Part shown: piece after piece, positions 9,210 through 17,433 of the stretch
How positions within the stretch are numbered: position 1 is the first letter of the stretch
Layout: every line of letters starts with the position of its first letter
NCBI GenBank assembly: GCA_018266455.1
Contig: JAFEAJ010000042.1
Span: 1-49,792, forward strand
DNA from: Bacteroidota bacterium
GTDB lineage: Bacteria; Bacteroidota; Bacteroidia; Chitinophagales; Chitinophagaceae
Direction: 5' to 3'
Length of the DNA stretch: 49,792 nt
Position numbers and translations under genes: made by a program
The notes under the pieces: model-generated
Seen by the model: the letters and a program-made list of their open reading frames with translations, nothing else
Database searches by the model: none
What the model was told of the DNA's origin: nothing

Positions 9210-10580
9210 TTGCACGTGCATCTTCCAAAAAATTTAATTGCCTCGTTGCTCGGCGTAACAGGATTTGATCAAAATGAATTTATTAAAGTTCATGAAAATC
9301 CCGGGCAAATTACTTCCATCCGTTTTAATCCTTCCAAAACTCAGCGCTTTGAAGTGCAGGCCCATAACTGCCAGCCCATCCCCTGGTCTTCTTTTGGCTA
9401 TTACCTTCCTGAACGGCCTTTATTCACCATGGACCCACTGCTGCATGCAGGCGCTTATTATGTCCAGGAAGCGAGCAGCATGTTTTTGGAACAGGCGCTA
9501 AAGCAAACTACAGACTTGTTGGCGCCGTTGCGGGTTTTGGATTTATGCGCAGCTCCCGGGGGCAAATCCACATTGGCGCAATCGCTCATCTCGCCGCACA
9601 GCTTACTGGTCAGCAATGAAGTGATAAAAACCCGGGCAGGTATTCTTGCAGAGAATATGGTCAAATGGGGCTCATCTAATGTGATCGTAACCAATAATGA
9701 TCCGAAGAGTTTTTCAAAACTTGAAAATTATTTTGATATTGTCATTGTTGACGCTCCCTGCAGCGGAAGCGGATTGTTCAGAAAAGAACCTGAAGCTGTT
9801 AAAGAATGGAGCGATGAAAATGTGATGCTGTGCAACAAGCGCCAGCAAAGAATTTTGGCGGATATTATGCCTGCCCTGAAACGGGATGGCATTCTCCTTT
9901 ATTCCACCTGTTCTTATTCAAAAGAAGAAAACGAAGATATCCTGGATTGGATAGCCGAACATTTTGCAGTGGACAGTTTGCGGCTTGCTGTTGAAGCTTC
10001 ATGGGGAATAGTAGAAACCTTATCGAACAAAACGCACAGTTACGGATACCGCTTTTTCCCTGACAAGGTGAAGGGCGAAGGCTTCTTTATAGCAGCCTTG
10101 AAAAAAAAAGACTGTGGCCATTTTTATTTCCCAAAAAGCAAAAAAACAAATTTTGAAAAGCTCACAAAAGGTGAGCAGGCAATCACGCGCAAATGGATAA
10201 ATGATAAACCGGGAATTGCATTGATTAAAATGAATGATTTTGTTCATGCTTTTCCCGGGAGCCTGCTGGACGATCTTGATTTCCTGAAATCTTATTTATA
10301 TTTTAAAAAAGCAGGAACACTTATTGGAAAAATAACAGCCAAGGAATTGATTCCTGAACATGAACTGGCGCTGAGCGGCTTAATCAATGGAAACCTGCCT
10401 TCAATTGAGCTTGCAAAAGAACAGGCATTGCGTTACCTGAGAAAAGAAGAAATAAAAACGGATGCCCAGGTCAAAGGATGGTGCCTGGTGAGGTACCAGC
10501 ATCAAAACCTGGGCTGGATAAAAATTTTACAGAACAGGGCCAATAATTATTACCCTTTAGCATGGCGGATCAGGATGTAA
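9210..10580 (+). CDS. RNA (cytosine-5-) methyltransferase, NSUN/RsmF type
   Basis: About 456 residues. The catalytic domain has the SAM motif LDLCAAPGGKSTLAQSL, the motif IV Cys in IVDAPCSGSGLFRKEP and the motif VI Cys in LLYSTCSYSKEENEDI; these two cysteines mark RNA m5C methyltransferases. After about residue 290 follows a C-terminal extension (FPGSLLDDLDFLKSYLYFKKAGTLIGK, then EQALRYLRKEEI and LGWIKILQNRANNYYP) like the PUA-related tail of RsmF. The likely target is rRNA, though the site cannot be read off. The frame has no upstream ATG; TTG 9210 or GTG 9216 must start it. It follows pntB after 38 bases. Confidence 0.92.
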   Translation: MHVHLPKNLIASLLGVTGFDQNEFIKVHENPGQITSIRFNPSKTQRFEVQAHNCQPIPWSSFGYYLPERPLFTMDPLLHAGAYYVQEASSMFLEQALKQTTDLLAPLRVLDLCAAPGGKSTLAQSLISPHSLLVSNEVIKTRAGILAENMVKWGSSNVIVTNNDPKSFSKLENYFDIVIVDAPCSGSGLFRKEPEAVKEWSDENVMLCNKRQQRILADIMPALKRDGILLYSTCSYSKEENEDILDWIAEHFAVDSLRLAVEASWGIVETLSNKTHSYGYRFFPDKVKGEGFFIAALKKKDCGHFYFPKSKKTNFEKLTKGEQAITRKWINDKPGIALIKMNDFVHAFPGSLLDDLDFLKSYLYFKKAGTLIGKITAKELIPEHELALSGLINGNLPSIELAKEQALRYLRKEEIKTDAQVKGWCLVRYQHQNLGWIKILQNRANNYYPLAWRIRM

Positions 10581-10674
10581 AGAAATTGCAGGCTGCAAAG
10601 GAGGCCGATGGCTGAGCATGATTATTGGGCACATGGCTCCTCATTTGCAACAGGTTTCCCGATTGCCCGGTATT

Positions 10675-11808
10675 TTAGCTATAAAGCGCAAGGCCCTGCT
10701 TTGCCATTGATGCATCAATGGCGCTGTCAATATTGTTCAGTCCTTTTTCAAACGCATTATGGCTTTCCCATCCAAAGCCCAGCCTGAAACTGCTCTTGCT
10801 TTGTTCGAACCAGTGGCCCGGGCCAACATAAGTTTTATAGTCTGCCAATAAAATCCTGTAGAACTTTTCAATATCAATTTCAGTTCTGCTTTTAAACCGC
10901 GGAAAGCAAACTACTCCACCCGAAGGTTCGACCCATTCTAAATATTTATGGTTGCTGATCCATTTCTTCAGGATCATAAAGTTGGATCTTACTTCTTGTT
11001 TAATCGATGGAAAATATTTTTGTTTGCTGAGCAGGTATTGATAGCAGATCTCTTCATCTACAACAGAGTTGCAGATGTGAATTTGTTCCTTTGCGGCAAG
11101 GAAAAGCTCCTGCAGTTCCTTGTCCAGGGTTATCAGCCACCCTAATCTTATTCCCGGAATGCCAAAAGCTTTCGAAACCGACGACACGCTGATGACATGA
11201 TCGTTCATAGTGGCTGCCAGGGGCAATTTAGGCTGAAAAGAAATATCGCTATAAGTTTCATCAACCAGCAAATAGCAATTATTGTCTTTTGCAAATGCCG
11301 ATAACGATGAAAGCGTTTCGGCGCCCAGCATGGTGCCTGTAGGGTTGTGTGGTGTGGTAATGCTGATGAGCTTTGTGTTGGGCCGTATTGACGATTTTAT
11401 TTTTTCAATATCGAGCGCGTATTGTTCCTCAAAAACCAAATCTATAAAACTGATTGTACAGCCGATGGCCCTTGGCGTTTCAATATTGGTCGCATAATTT
11501 GGGCGGATAATAACCAGGTGATCTTCTTTTTTTAATAATGAAGAGTGAATGATAAATAACGCTCCGGCAGCGCCGACAGTAAGCAGCACATCATTGGCTG
11601 AAATGCCTTCGTTGTCATTTGCGATTAGCTCGCGCAGGGCAGGCTTGCCAACATGGTCGCCATAAGCAATCACCAGGCCCTTCAGGTCGATACCGAGATC
11701 TTCATAATGAACATCCCTCACCGAGCTTTCGGCGAGGTTGCATTCAATAGAATCATAACCTAAGCTTTCGGGCGATTCAATTTCTATCGGCATTCTTTTG
11801 TATTGCAT
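10675..11808 (-). CDS. PLP-dependent aminotransferase, class I/II
   Basis: A 377-residue fold-type I aminotransferase. The PLP Schiff-base Lys is K213 in SVSSVSKAFGIPGIRLGW; TTPHNPTGTM (Asn for PLP) and LLVDETYSDI (Asp for the pyridine nitrogen) are in place, and the C-terminal Arg is probably within SSFRLGFGW. The substrate is not clear: homologs are annotated as aspartate/aromatic aminotransferases or related lyases. It is a single gene, convergent with the RNA methyltransferase gene (94-base gap) and divergent from the amidohydrolase pair (182 bases). Confidence 0.9.
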   Translation of the reverse strand: MQYKRMPIEIESPESLGYDSIECNLAESSVRDVHYEDLGIDLKGLVIAYGDHVGKPALRELIANDNEGISANDVLLTVGAAGALFIIHSSLLKKEDHLVIIRPNYATNIETPRAIGCTISFIDLVFEEQYALDIEKIKSSIRPNTKLISITTPHNPTGTMLGAETLSSLSAFAKDNNCYLLVDETYSDISFQPKLPLAATMNDHVISVSSVSKAFGIPGIRLGWLITLDKELQELFLAAKEQIHICNSVVDEEICYQYLLSKQKYFPSIKQEVRSNFMILKKWISNHKYLEWVEPSGGVVCFPRFKSRTEIDIEKFYRILLADYKTYVGPGHWFEQSKSSFRLGFGWESHNAFEKGLNNIDSAIDASMAKQGLALYS

Positions 11809-11990
11809 GGCATTTTAAAGATACAATACAAGAAATTATTTTTTCAAAATTTAGCCCTCCACTTTTTCCCCTGGTATGTTCATTTTGGTTCAACATTCCT
11901 TATCTTTAAACAAAGTTCTGTTTGCTTTATCGCATACTGTTCCCTGTGCCAGGGGCAAGTTTTATTATTCTTCATGCCAAAACTAAGCTC

Positions 11991-13316
11991 ATGAGAAAAT
12001 TTTTCTTCAAAGGCCTTTTTGTGTTCTTCATACTGGGCGCTGCATTATCAGGCAACGCGCAGGATAAGCCCGTTGTTATTAAAGGGGCGCTGGTTTACAC
12101 GGTATCCGGCAAGCCCATCGAAAAAGGAATTTTAATTGTGCAGAACGGAAAGATTGTTTCTGTTGGCGATGAGAACATGCCTGTGCCGGCCGATGCCCAG
12201 GTTATTGATGCCAGCAATAAAGTAGTCATCCCCGGAATTGTAGATACGCATTCGCATATTGGTGGCCCGGCTGGCGGAGACAATTCAAGCCCGTTAAACC
12301 CTGAGGTGAGGGTGTTGGATGCTGTTAATCCCGAAAGCAGCGGATTTATGAAAGCGCTTGCGGGAGGCATCACAACAGTTAATATCATGCCTGGTTCGGG
12401 ACATCTTATGAGCGGGCAAACCATTTATGTGAAATTGCGCGAGTCAAAAACCATTGAAGGCATGCTGGAAGTAAATGAAAAAGGGCTATATGGCGGGATG
12501 AAAATGGCAAACGGCACCAACTCCATGCGCGGCGCTAATGGTTTCCCGGGCACAAGGGCAAAATCGGCTGCGCTTGACCGTGAATTGTTCCTTAAAGCGG
12601 TTGAATATAAAAATAAAGTAGATAGCGCAAAAGGCAACCCGGCAAAAATGCCGGCAAGGGACTTAGGCATGGAAGCATTGGTAGAAGTGCTGGAAGGGAA
12701 AAGAATCGTGCATTTCCATACGCATAAAATGAATGATGTCCTGACCGTATTGAGGCTGCAAAAGGAATTTGGTTTTCGCGTGGTGCTGCACCATGTGTCT
12801 GAAGCCTGGAAGGTTGTTGATGAAATAGCCAAAGCCGGTGTGCCTTGTTCTATTATCAACCTGGATGCCCCAGGGGGCAAACTGGAAGCCATGAATGTTT
12901 CTCCAAAAAATTGCGCATTGCTGGAAAAAGCAGGCGTGCCCGTAGCCATCCATACCGATGACCCGATTACTGACTCGAGATTTTTGATACGCAGCGCAGC
13001 AATGGCAGTAAAAGAAGGCTTGCCGAGAGAGAAGGCATTGGAAGCATTGACCCTGTCCGGAGCAAGAATGCTTGACCTGGGCAGCCGGGTCGGCTCGCTT
13101 GAGAAAGGGAAGGATGCCGATTTTGTGATATTGTCTGGAGATCCGTTCAGTGTGTACACGCATGTGGAGCAGACATGGGTGGAAGGGAAAAAACGTTTTG
13201 ACCGGAGCAACCCTGCAGATAAACTTTTTGCAGTAGGCGGATATAAGGTGTACACCCCTGAAAATGCTGCTGATGATATCCATCATAATGAATGGAATGA
13301 CGAAGACGATAAATAA
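11991..13316 (+). CDS. Secreted amidohydrolase, metal site intact
   Basis: A 441-residue protein with a signal peptide (residues 1-24, ending in GNAQ), so it is probably periplasmic or surface-exposed. It belongs to the amidohydrolase superfamily, imidazolonepropionase-like branch: IVDTHSHIGG gives the strand-1 metal pair H87/H89, then HFHTH (241-245), HH (267-268) and the strand-8 Asp within HTDDP (321-325). The C-terminal RVGSLEKGKDADFVILSGDP is a typical closing strand. It may hydrolyse a cyclic amide or a dipeptide-like bond; the substrate is unknown. ATG 11991 was chosen because it precedes the signal peptide; the frame is open further upstream. The next gene, 28 bases on, is a paralogue without these ligands. 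Confidence 0.9.
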   Translation: MRKFFFKGLFVFFILGAALSGNAQDKPVVIKGALVYTVSGKPIEKGILIVQNGKIVSVGDENMPVPADAQVIDASNKVVIPGIVDTHSHIGGPAGGDNSSPLNPEVRVLDAVNPESSGFMKALAGGITTVNIMPGSGHLMSGQTIYVKLRESKTIEGMLEVNEKGLYGGMKMANGTNSMRGANGFPGTRAKSAALDRELFLKAVEYKNKVDSAKGNPAKMPARDLGMEALVEVLEGKRIVHFHTHKMNDVLTVLRLQKEFGFRVVLHHVSEAWKVVDEIAKAGVPCSIINLDAPGGKLEAMNVSPKNCALLEKAGVPVAIHTDDPITDSRFLIRSAAMAVKEGLPREKALEALTLSGARMLDLGSRVGSLEKGKDADFVILSGDPFSVYTHVEQTWVEGKKRFDRSNPADKLFAVGGYKVYTPENAADDIHHNEWNDEDDK

Positions 13317-13344
13317 TTTTTACTTTTTCTGAAAAAATAAAGGC

Positions 13345-14568
13345 ATGAAAAAAATAACCTTCTTTATAAGTTTTTCAATAACCCTGGTGTTTTCGTTGCA
13401 AGCGCAGATAGCAGTGAAAGCGGGCAAGATATTTACCTCTGCAGGTGAACCGGTCAGCAATGGAGTAGTACTGATAAAAGATGGAAAAATAGAAAAAGTT
13501 GGATCAGCAGGTACTGTGAAGGTACCTTCAGGCTATACCATTTACGAGGCACCATTTGTTACTCCCGGTCTGGTTGATGCAAGAAGCGAGGTGGGGTTGT
13601 CCGGAGACCTTAATATACCCGCAGACCAGGACCAGCTTGAAAAGTCAAGCCCCATTCAGCCCGACCTGCGCGCATTTGATGCCTATAATCCTGATGACAC
13701 ACTGGTAGGCTATTTGCGCATTAATGGGGTAACAACCATTCACACAGGTCATGGCATTGGCGCACTGGTAAGCGGGCAGACGATGGTGGTGAAAACCAAG
13801 CCGGGACTGGTTGATGCAGTAACCCTTGTTCCGGTAGAGATGCTGGCCTTGTCGCTGGGCCGTTCGGTGGAAAGCAATTTTGCTTCTCCCGGAACATCAG
13901 CCAAAGAAATAGCGATGTTGAGGGCGGAACTTTTGAAAGCAGAGGCTTACCAGAGAAAAGTGGACACTACAAAAGACCTGAGCAAAAGACCGGCACGGGA
14001 CCTGAAAATGGAGATGTTGGGAAAACTACTTAAAGGAGAGATGAAAGCATTGGTGTATGCCAATCGCGCAACAGAAATTATTTCGGCCATAAGGCTCGCT
14101 AAAGAATTTAATTTGAAACTGGTGCTTGAAGGAGCTGCCGAAGCATACAGGCTGATTGATGAAATCAAAAAGTCAGGCGTTGAAGTGATCGTGCATGCAA
14201 CTATGGCGAGGCCTTATGGCGATATGGGAAACATGACCATGGAGAATGCCGCGATACTCACCAAAGCGGGCATTCCGGTTTCAATTGAAAGCGGTTTCGA
14301 GGGCTATGTGCCAAAAACAAGGGTGGTTTTATTTGAGGCGGCTGTCGCTGCCGCCAATGGAATGCCATGGGATGAAGCGTTGAAAGCCGTTACCATTAAC
14401 CCGGCAAAATTGCTTGGGCTTGACAGGCGCATTGGTTCTATAGAAAAAGGAAAAGATGCAGACATTGTTTTGTATGATGGGGATCCCTTTGAATATACAA
14501 CACATGTTTGCAAAGTAGTTATTGACGGCCAGTTGGTGGCGGATAATTGTAACAAGAGGGACAATTAA
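13345..14568 (+). CDS. Secreted amidohydrolase paralogue, metal ligands lost
   Basis: A 407-residue protein with a signal peptide (1-21, ending in LQAQ). It aligns with the preceding gene throughout: PGLVDARSEVGLS, ALVSGQTMVVKT, RPARDLKMEMLGKLLKGE, RLAKEFNLKLVLEGAAEAY, RIGSIEKGKDADIVLYDGDPF. Every expected metal ligand is replaced: H87/H89 become R80/E82, HFHTH becomes LVYAN, HH becomes EG (262-263), and HTDDP becomes ESGFE (315-319). The reading frame is intact and the fold should be retained, so this looks like a maintained non-catalytic partner rather than a pseudogene. A regulatory or substrate-binding role beside the upstream enzyme is inference. Confidence 0.88.
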   Translation: MKKITFFISFSITLVFSLQAQIAVKAGKIFTSAGEPVSNGVVLIKDGKIEKVGSAGTVKVPSGYTIYEAPFVTPGLVDARSEVGLSGDLNIPADQDQLEKSSPIQPDLRAFDAYNPDDTLVGYLRINGVTTIHTGHGIGALVSGQTMVVKTKPGLVDAVTLVPVEMLALSLGRSVESNFASPGTSAKEIAMLRAELLKAEAYQRKVDTTKDLSKRPARDLKMEMLGKLLKGEMKALVYANRATEIISAIRLAKEFNLKLVLEGAAEAYRLIDEIKKSGVEVIVHATMARPYGDMGNMTMENAAILTKAGIPVSIESGFEGYVPKTRVVLFEAAVAAANGMPWDEALKAVTINPAKLLGLDRRIGSIEKGKDADIVLYDGDPFEYTTHVCKVVIDGQLVADNCNKRDN

Positions 14569-14734
14569 ATCAATTCCGGATATATATTGGCCTGGTAATA
14601 TCATTTTCGACGCGCTTATTTATGAATAGGCCGGCGCATGCGAATGTACCGGTTTGTTAACGCGCAAACGGCAAGCTCTCCGTTATAGCCAATGTTCAGT
14701 TTTCCTTCAGTTTTATGCAGTCATTTTGCATGAA

Positions 14735-15415
14735 ATGAAAATTCTTATTGTAGAAGACGAAAAAGAACTGAGCAGGAGCATAGCAGTTTATTTGAAAAAT
14801 GAAAGCTATACCTGTGAAGTAGCCCATGATTTTACAACAGCCATTGAAAAAACAGATGTTTTTGATTATGATTGCATTCTCCTTGACATATCACTACCAG
14901 ATGGCAATGGCCTGGCTGTGCTAAGATCGCTGAAGGAAAACAAAAAAACTGATGGTGTTATCATTATATCCGCAAAACATTCTGTTGATGACCGTATTGC
15001 CGGGCTAAATTTGGGCGCAGACGATTACCTGGCAAAACCCTTCCACCTGTCCGAACTGAGCGCAAGGATATCGGCAGTAATTCGCCGGCGCCGTTTTGAT
15101 GGCAATAAAACAATTGTTTTAAATGAACTGGCCATTGATACTGTTGCAAGAACGGTTGTAGCGCATAATGTGTGCCTTGACCTGACCCGCAAAGAATACG
15201 ACCTGTTGCTTTATTTGGCAACTAATAAAAACAGGGTAATCTCAAAAAATGCGATAGCAGAGCATTTAAGCGGCGAGGAAGCCGAAGTGTTCGATAATTT
15301 TGATTTTATTTATGCCCATATAAAAAATTTAAAAAAGAAACTGTCTTCGGCCGGTTGCGATGATTATATTAAATCGGTTTACGGCATGGGGTACAAATTT
15401 GAAATACAGGTATGA
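14735..15415 (+). CDS. Response regulator, OmpR/PhoB type
   Basis: A 226-residue regulator. The receiver domain (1-120) has the acidic pair in IVEDEKE, the phosphoacceptor D51 in CILLDISLPDGNG, a Ser at the Thr/Ser switch site (IIISAKHS) and K101 in DDYLAKPFHL. The C-terminal winged helix (about 128-226) is of the OmpR/PhoB type (LTRKEYDLLLYLATNKNRVISKN, DFIYAHIKNLKKKL, KSVYGMGYKFE). ATG 14735 was chosen because MKILIVEDE is the canonical start; the frame is open for 27 codons upstream. Its stop overlaps the kinase start by an ATGA junction, so the two are co-transcribed. No target operator was seen. Confidence 0.95.
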   Translation: MKILIVEDEKELSRSIAVYLKNESYTCEVAHDFTTAIEKTDVFDYDCILLDISLPDGNGLAVLRSLKENKKTDGVIIISAKHSVDDRIAGLNLGADDYLAKPFHLSELSARISAVIRRRRFDGNKTIVLNELAIDTVARTVVAHNVCLDLTRKEYDLLLYLATNKNRVISKNAIAEHLSGEEAEVFDNFDFIYAHIKNLKKKLSSAGCDDYIKSVYGMGYKFEIQV

Positions 15416-16677
15416 AACTGCTTGATAAATCTCTTCGGTTATATTTATTGTATTCTGTAATCGTGCTGATAATAGCCATCCCCATGCTTTATTTTGCAGT
15501 TCAGCGGGCAGTGAAAGAGGACGCTGATGAAAGCCTTGCATTTCGCAAAAATGAGCTTGAAGCAAGGTTGAAAACAGATGAAAGTTTCCTTTCCGAAAGT
15601 GATCTAAGGGTGCTTGCAACAGGCATTGCTATTGCACCTTTGCCTTCTTTTTTCCCTCATGACAGCATTTATGATTCCAGGCAATATGACAGCGCCTCTC
15701 AGGAAATATTGCCTTATCGCGTCATGGAAAGCAATGTGGTGATTAATGCGAAGCCTTATCGGCTCACCTTGAAAGACTCATTAGTAGATACGGAAGATTT
15801 GATCGGGAGCATTGTAAAAACAGCAGCTCTTATACTTTTGTGCATAGTGGCAGGATTGTATTTAATAAACCGGTACATATCAAAACAAACTTGGAAACCT
15901 TTTTACGGCACACTTGAAAAACTAAATAGTTTTAGGGTGGATGACAGCGAACCTATACAACTGCCCCCATCAAATGTCAGCGAATTTGCTGACCTGAATA
16001 AAGCCATAGAAAACCTAACCAGCACCAATCAGCGTGTTTACCAGTCACAGAAAGAGTTCACTGAAAACGCTTCGCATGAAATGCAAACCCCGCTGGCTGT
16101 ATTGCAAGGCAAGATTGACCTGCTGATGCAAACAAGCCCATTGACAGAAGAGCAATCGGAATTGATCGGCGGTTTGGCAAATGCAGGCCGGCGCATGAGC
16201 CGCCTTAATAAAAGCCTGCTGTTGCTCACAAAAATCGAAAACAACCAGTTCGCTGAAACTGAAAATATACCTGTAAAAGAAACAATTGACAAACTGATGG
16301 AACAATACAGGTGCCAGGCAGAGCAAAAAAATATTGCCATACAAACATCGCTTGTAAATGGGGTGGCTTTACATGCCAATAAATCGCTGGTTGAAATAAT
16401 GTTTGCCAATTTTTTAAGTAATGCGATAAAACACAATTGCCCGAACGGAACGGCGCATATAAATGGCAATATGGATAAAATCAGTTTTAGCAATACATCA
16501 CACTCGGCACAGTTGAATACAGACCGCATGTTTCAACGGTTTCAAAAGCAAACCAACGACACCGGCAGCATTGGGCTTGGCTTGCAAATCGCAAAAAAAA
16601 TTGCCGATCATTACCATTATCGGGTCGATTATTTTTTCCAGGACAGCCGGCATGTATTTACCATCGCCTTTAAGTAA
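15412..16677 (+). CDS. Sensor histidine kinase
   Basis: A 421-residue membrane kinase. Two membrane helices (about 9-30 and 135-155) flank a roughly 100-residue extracytoplasmic sensor with no recognised domain. The H-box is ENASHEMQTPLAVLQGKIDLL, with phospho-acceptor H222. The N-box is NFLSNAIKHN, then MFQRF (F-box) and GIGLGLQIAKKI (G2). The G1 region reads FSNTSHSAQ, without the usual Asp-x-Gly, so ATP binding may differ. It overlaps the response regulator gene and is followed 107 bases later by a PepSY-like gene, a possible target or input protein. Confidence 0.93.
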   Translation: MKLLDKSLRLYLLYSVIVLIIAIPMLYFAVQRAVKEDADESLAFRKNELEARLKTDESFLSESDLRVLATGIAIAPLPSFFPHDSIYDSRQYDSASQEILPYRVMESNVVINAKPYRLTLKDSLVDTEDLIGSIVKTAALILLCIVAGLYLINRYISKQTWKPFYGTLEKLNSFRVDDSEPIQLPPSNVSEFADLNKAIENLTSTNQRVYQSQKEFTENASHEMQTPLAVLQGKIDLLMQTSPLTEEQSELIGGLANAGRRMSRLNKSLLLLTKIENNQFAETENIPVKETIDKLMEQYRCQAEQKNIAIQTSLVNGVALHANKSLVEIMFANFLSNAIKHNCPNGTAHINGNMDKISFSNTSHSAQLNTDRMFQRFQKQTNDTGSIGLGLQIAKKIADHYHYRVDYFFQDSRHVFTIAFK

Positions 16678-16784
16678 TTTTTCTTTCACCTGTTTCCAAA
16701 ATATTCAATGAGCGGGGGCCTGTTCAGGATTGATTCAGGTTCGATTCCCAACTTTGGCTTTTGATAACAATAAAATTTTAAACA

Positions 16785-17213
16785 ATGAAAAAAAAGTTGA
16801 TGATGACAGCGGTGGTCGCTTCATTTGCATTTGCCGCCTGCGCCCAAAAATTTAAAAAAGCAGATGTGCCTGCAGCCGTTAGCGCTTCTTTCGCGAAACA
16901 GTTCCCGGGCATAGTTGCCAAATGGGACAAAGAAGGCGATAAATATGAAGCGAATTTTAGGAAAGGGGGCAACACCATGTCTGCCCTGTACGAAGCCAAT
17001 GGCGCCCTGGCAGAAACTGAAACAGATATGAAGGTTGACAAGCTGCCTTCCGCAGTTTTGGTTTATTTAAAAGCAAATTACAAAGGGAAGAAGATCAAAG
17101 AAGCCGCAATCATCACCAAAGCCGATGGCGCTGTGAATTATGAAGCGGAAGTGGATGACAAGGACGTGATTTTTGATGCTTCCGGAAATTTCCTGAAAGA
17201 AGTAAAAGATTAA
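16785..17213 (+). CDS. PepSY-like (BLIP-like) small exported protein
   Basis: A 142-residue protein with a signal peptide (MKKKLMMTAVVASFAFAAC, cut before or near AQ). Two repeats of the same fold follow: AVSASFAKQFPGIVAKWDKEGDKYEANFRKG with TMSALYEANGALAETE, and PSAVLVYLKANYKGKKIKEAA with VNYEAEVDDKDVIFDASGNFLKE. This is the PepSY-like (DUF2874, beta-lactamase-inhibitor-protein-like) pattern common in Bacteroidota. These proteins are thought to bind peptides or modulate envelope partners; the function is not shown. It lies downstream of a two-component pair and may be controlled by it. Confidence 0.85.
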   Translation: MKKKLMMTAVVASFAFAACAQKFKKADVPAAVSASFAKQFPGIVAKWDKEGDKYEANFRKGGNTMSALYEANGALAETETDMKVDKLPSAVLVYLKANYKGKKIKEAAIITKADGAVNYEAEVDDKDVIFDASGNFLKEVKD

Positions 17214-17354
17214 CGTTGTTTTGGTTTTTAAAAAGAAGAGGGCTTGGCGATTATTATTTTGCTCCTCCGGTATTGGCAGGGCGAAATCAGGTGGTGAAGC
17301 GGCCCTCATTTCTTTCATTTCATAGTTGCTGGATATTCCGGGATCCTAATGCCA

Positions 17355-17380
17355 GGGCTTTAAAGCCCAATGGTATTGGG
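17355..17380. repeat. Two overlapping palindromes between convergent genes
   Basis: GGGCTTTAAAGCCC (17355-17368) is a perfect 14-base palindrome. Its last three bases also begin CCCAAT-GGT-ATTGGG (17366-17380), a 6-bp inverted repeat. Because the CCC is shared, the two foldings exclude each other. It lies in the 220-base gap between the end of the PepSY-like gene and the end of the glycan operon. It has no T tract, so simple termination is doubtful; a REP-like element or a mobile-element relic is possible. Confidence 0.5.
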
Positions 17381-17433
17381 AATGTGCAAGGCGCAGGTTG
17401 TTCCAGGTGCATCTCTGTACAGGATCAGCGTTC

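Noticed and set aside
11884..11908. TTTG and TATCTTTA before the first amidohydrolase gene
   Set aside because: The spacing is 13 bases instead of about 20 and the last G of the -7 box is missing.
12425..13255. 276-codon frame opposite the first amidohydrolase gene
   Set aside because: It mirrors a strongly supported gene and its translation is Ser-rich with no domain features; a codon-bias shadow.
16738..16749. GGTTCGATTCCC, a tRNA T-loop-like string upstream of the PepSY-like gene
   Set aside because: The flanking bases do not pair into a T stem and no acceptor or anticodon arm lies upstream.
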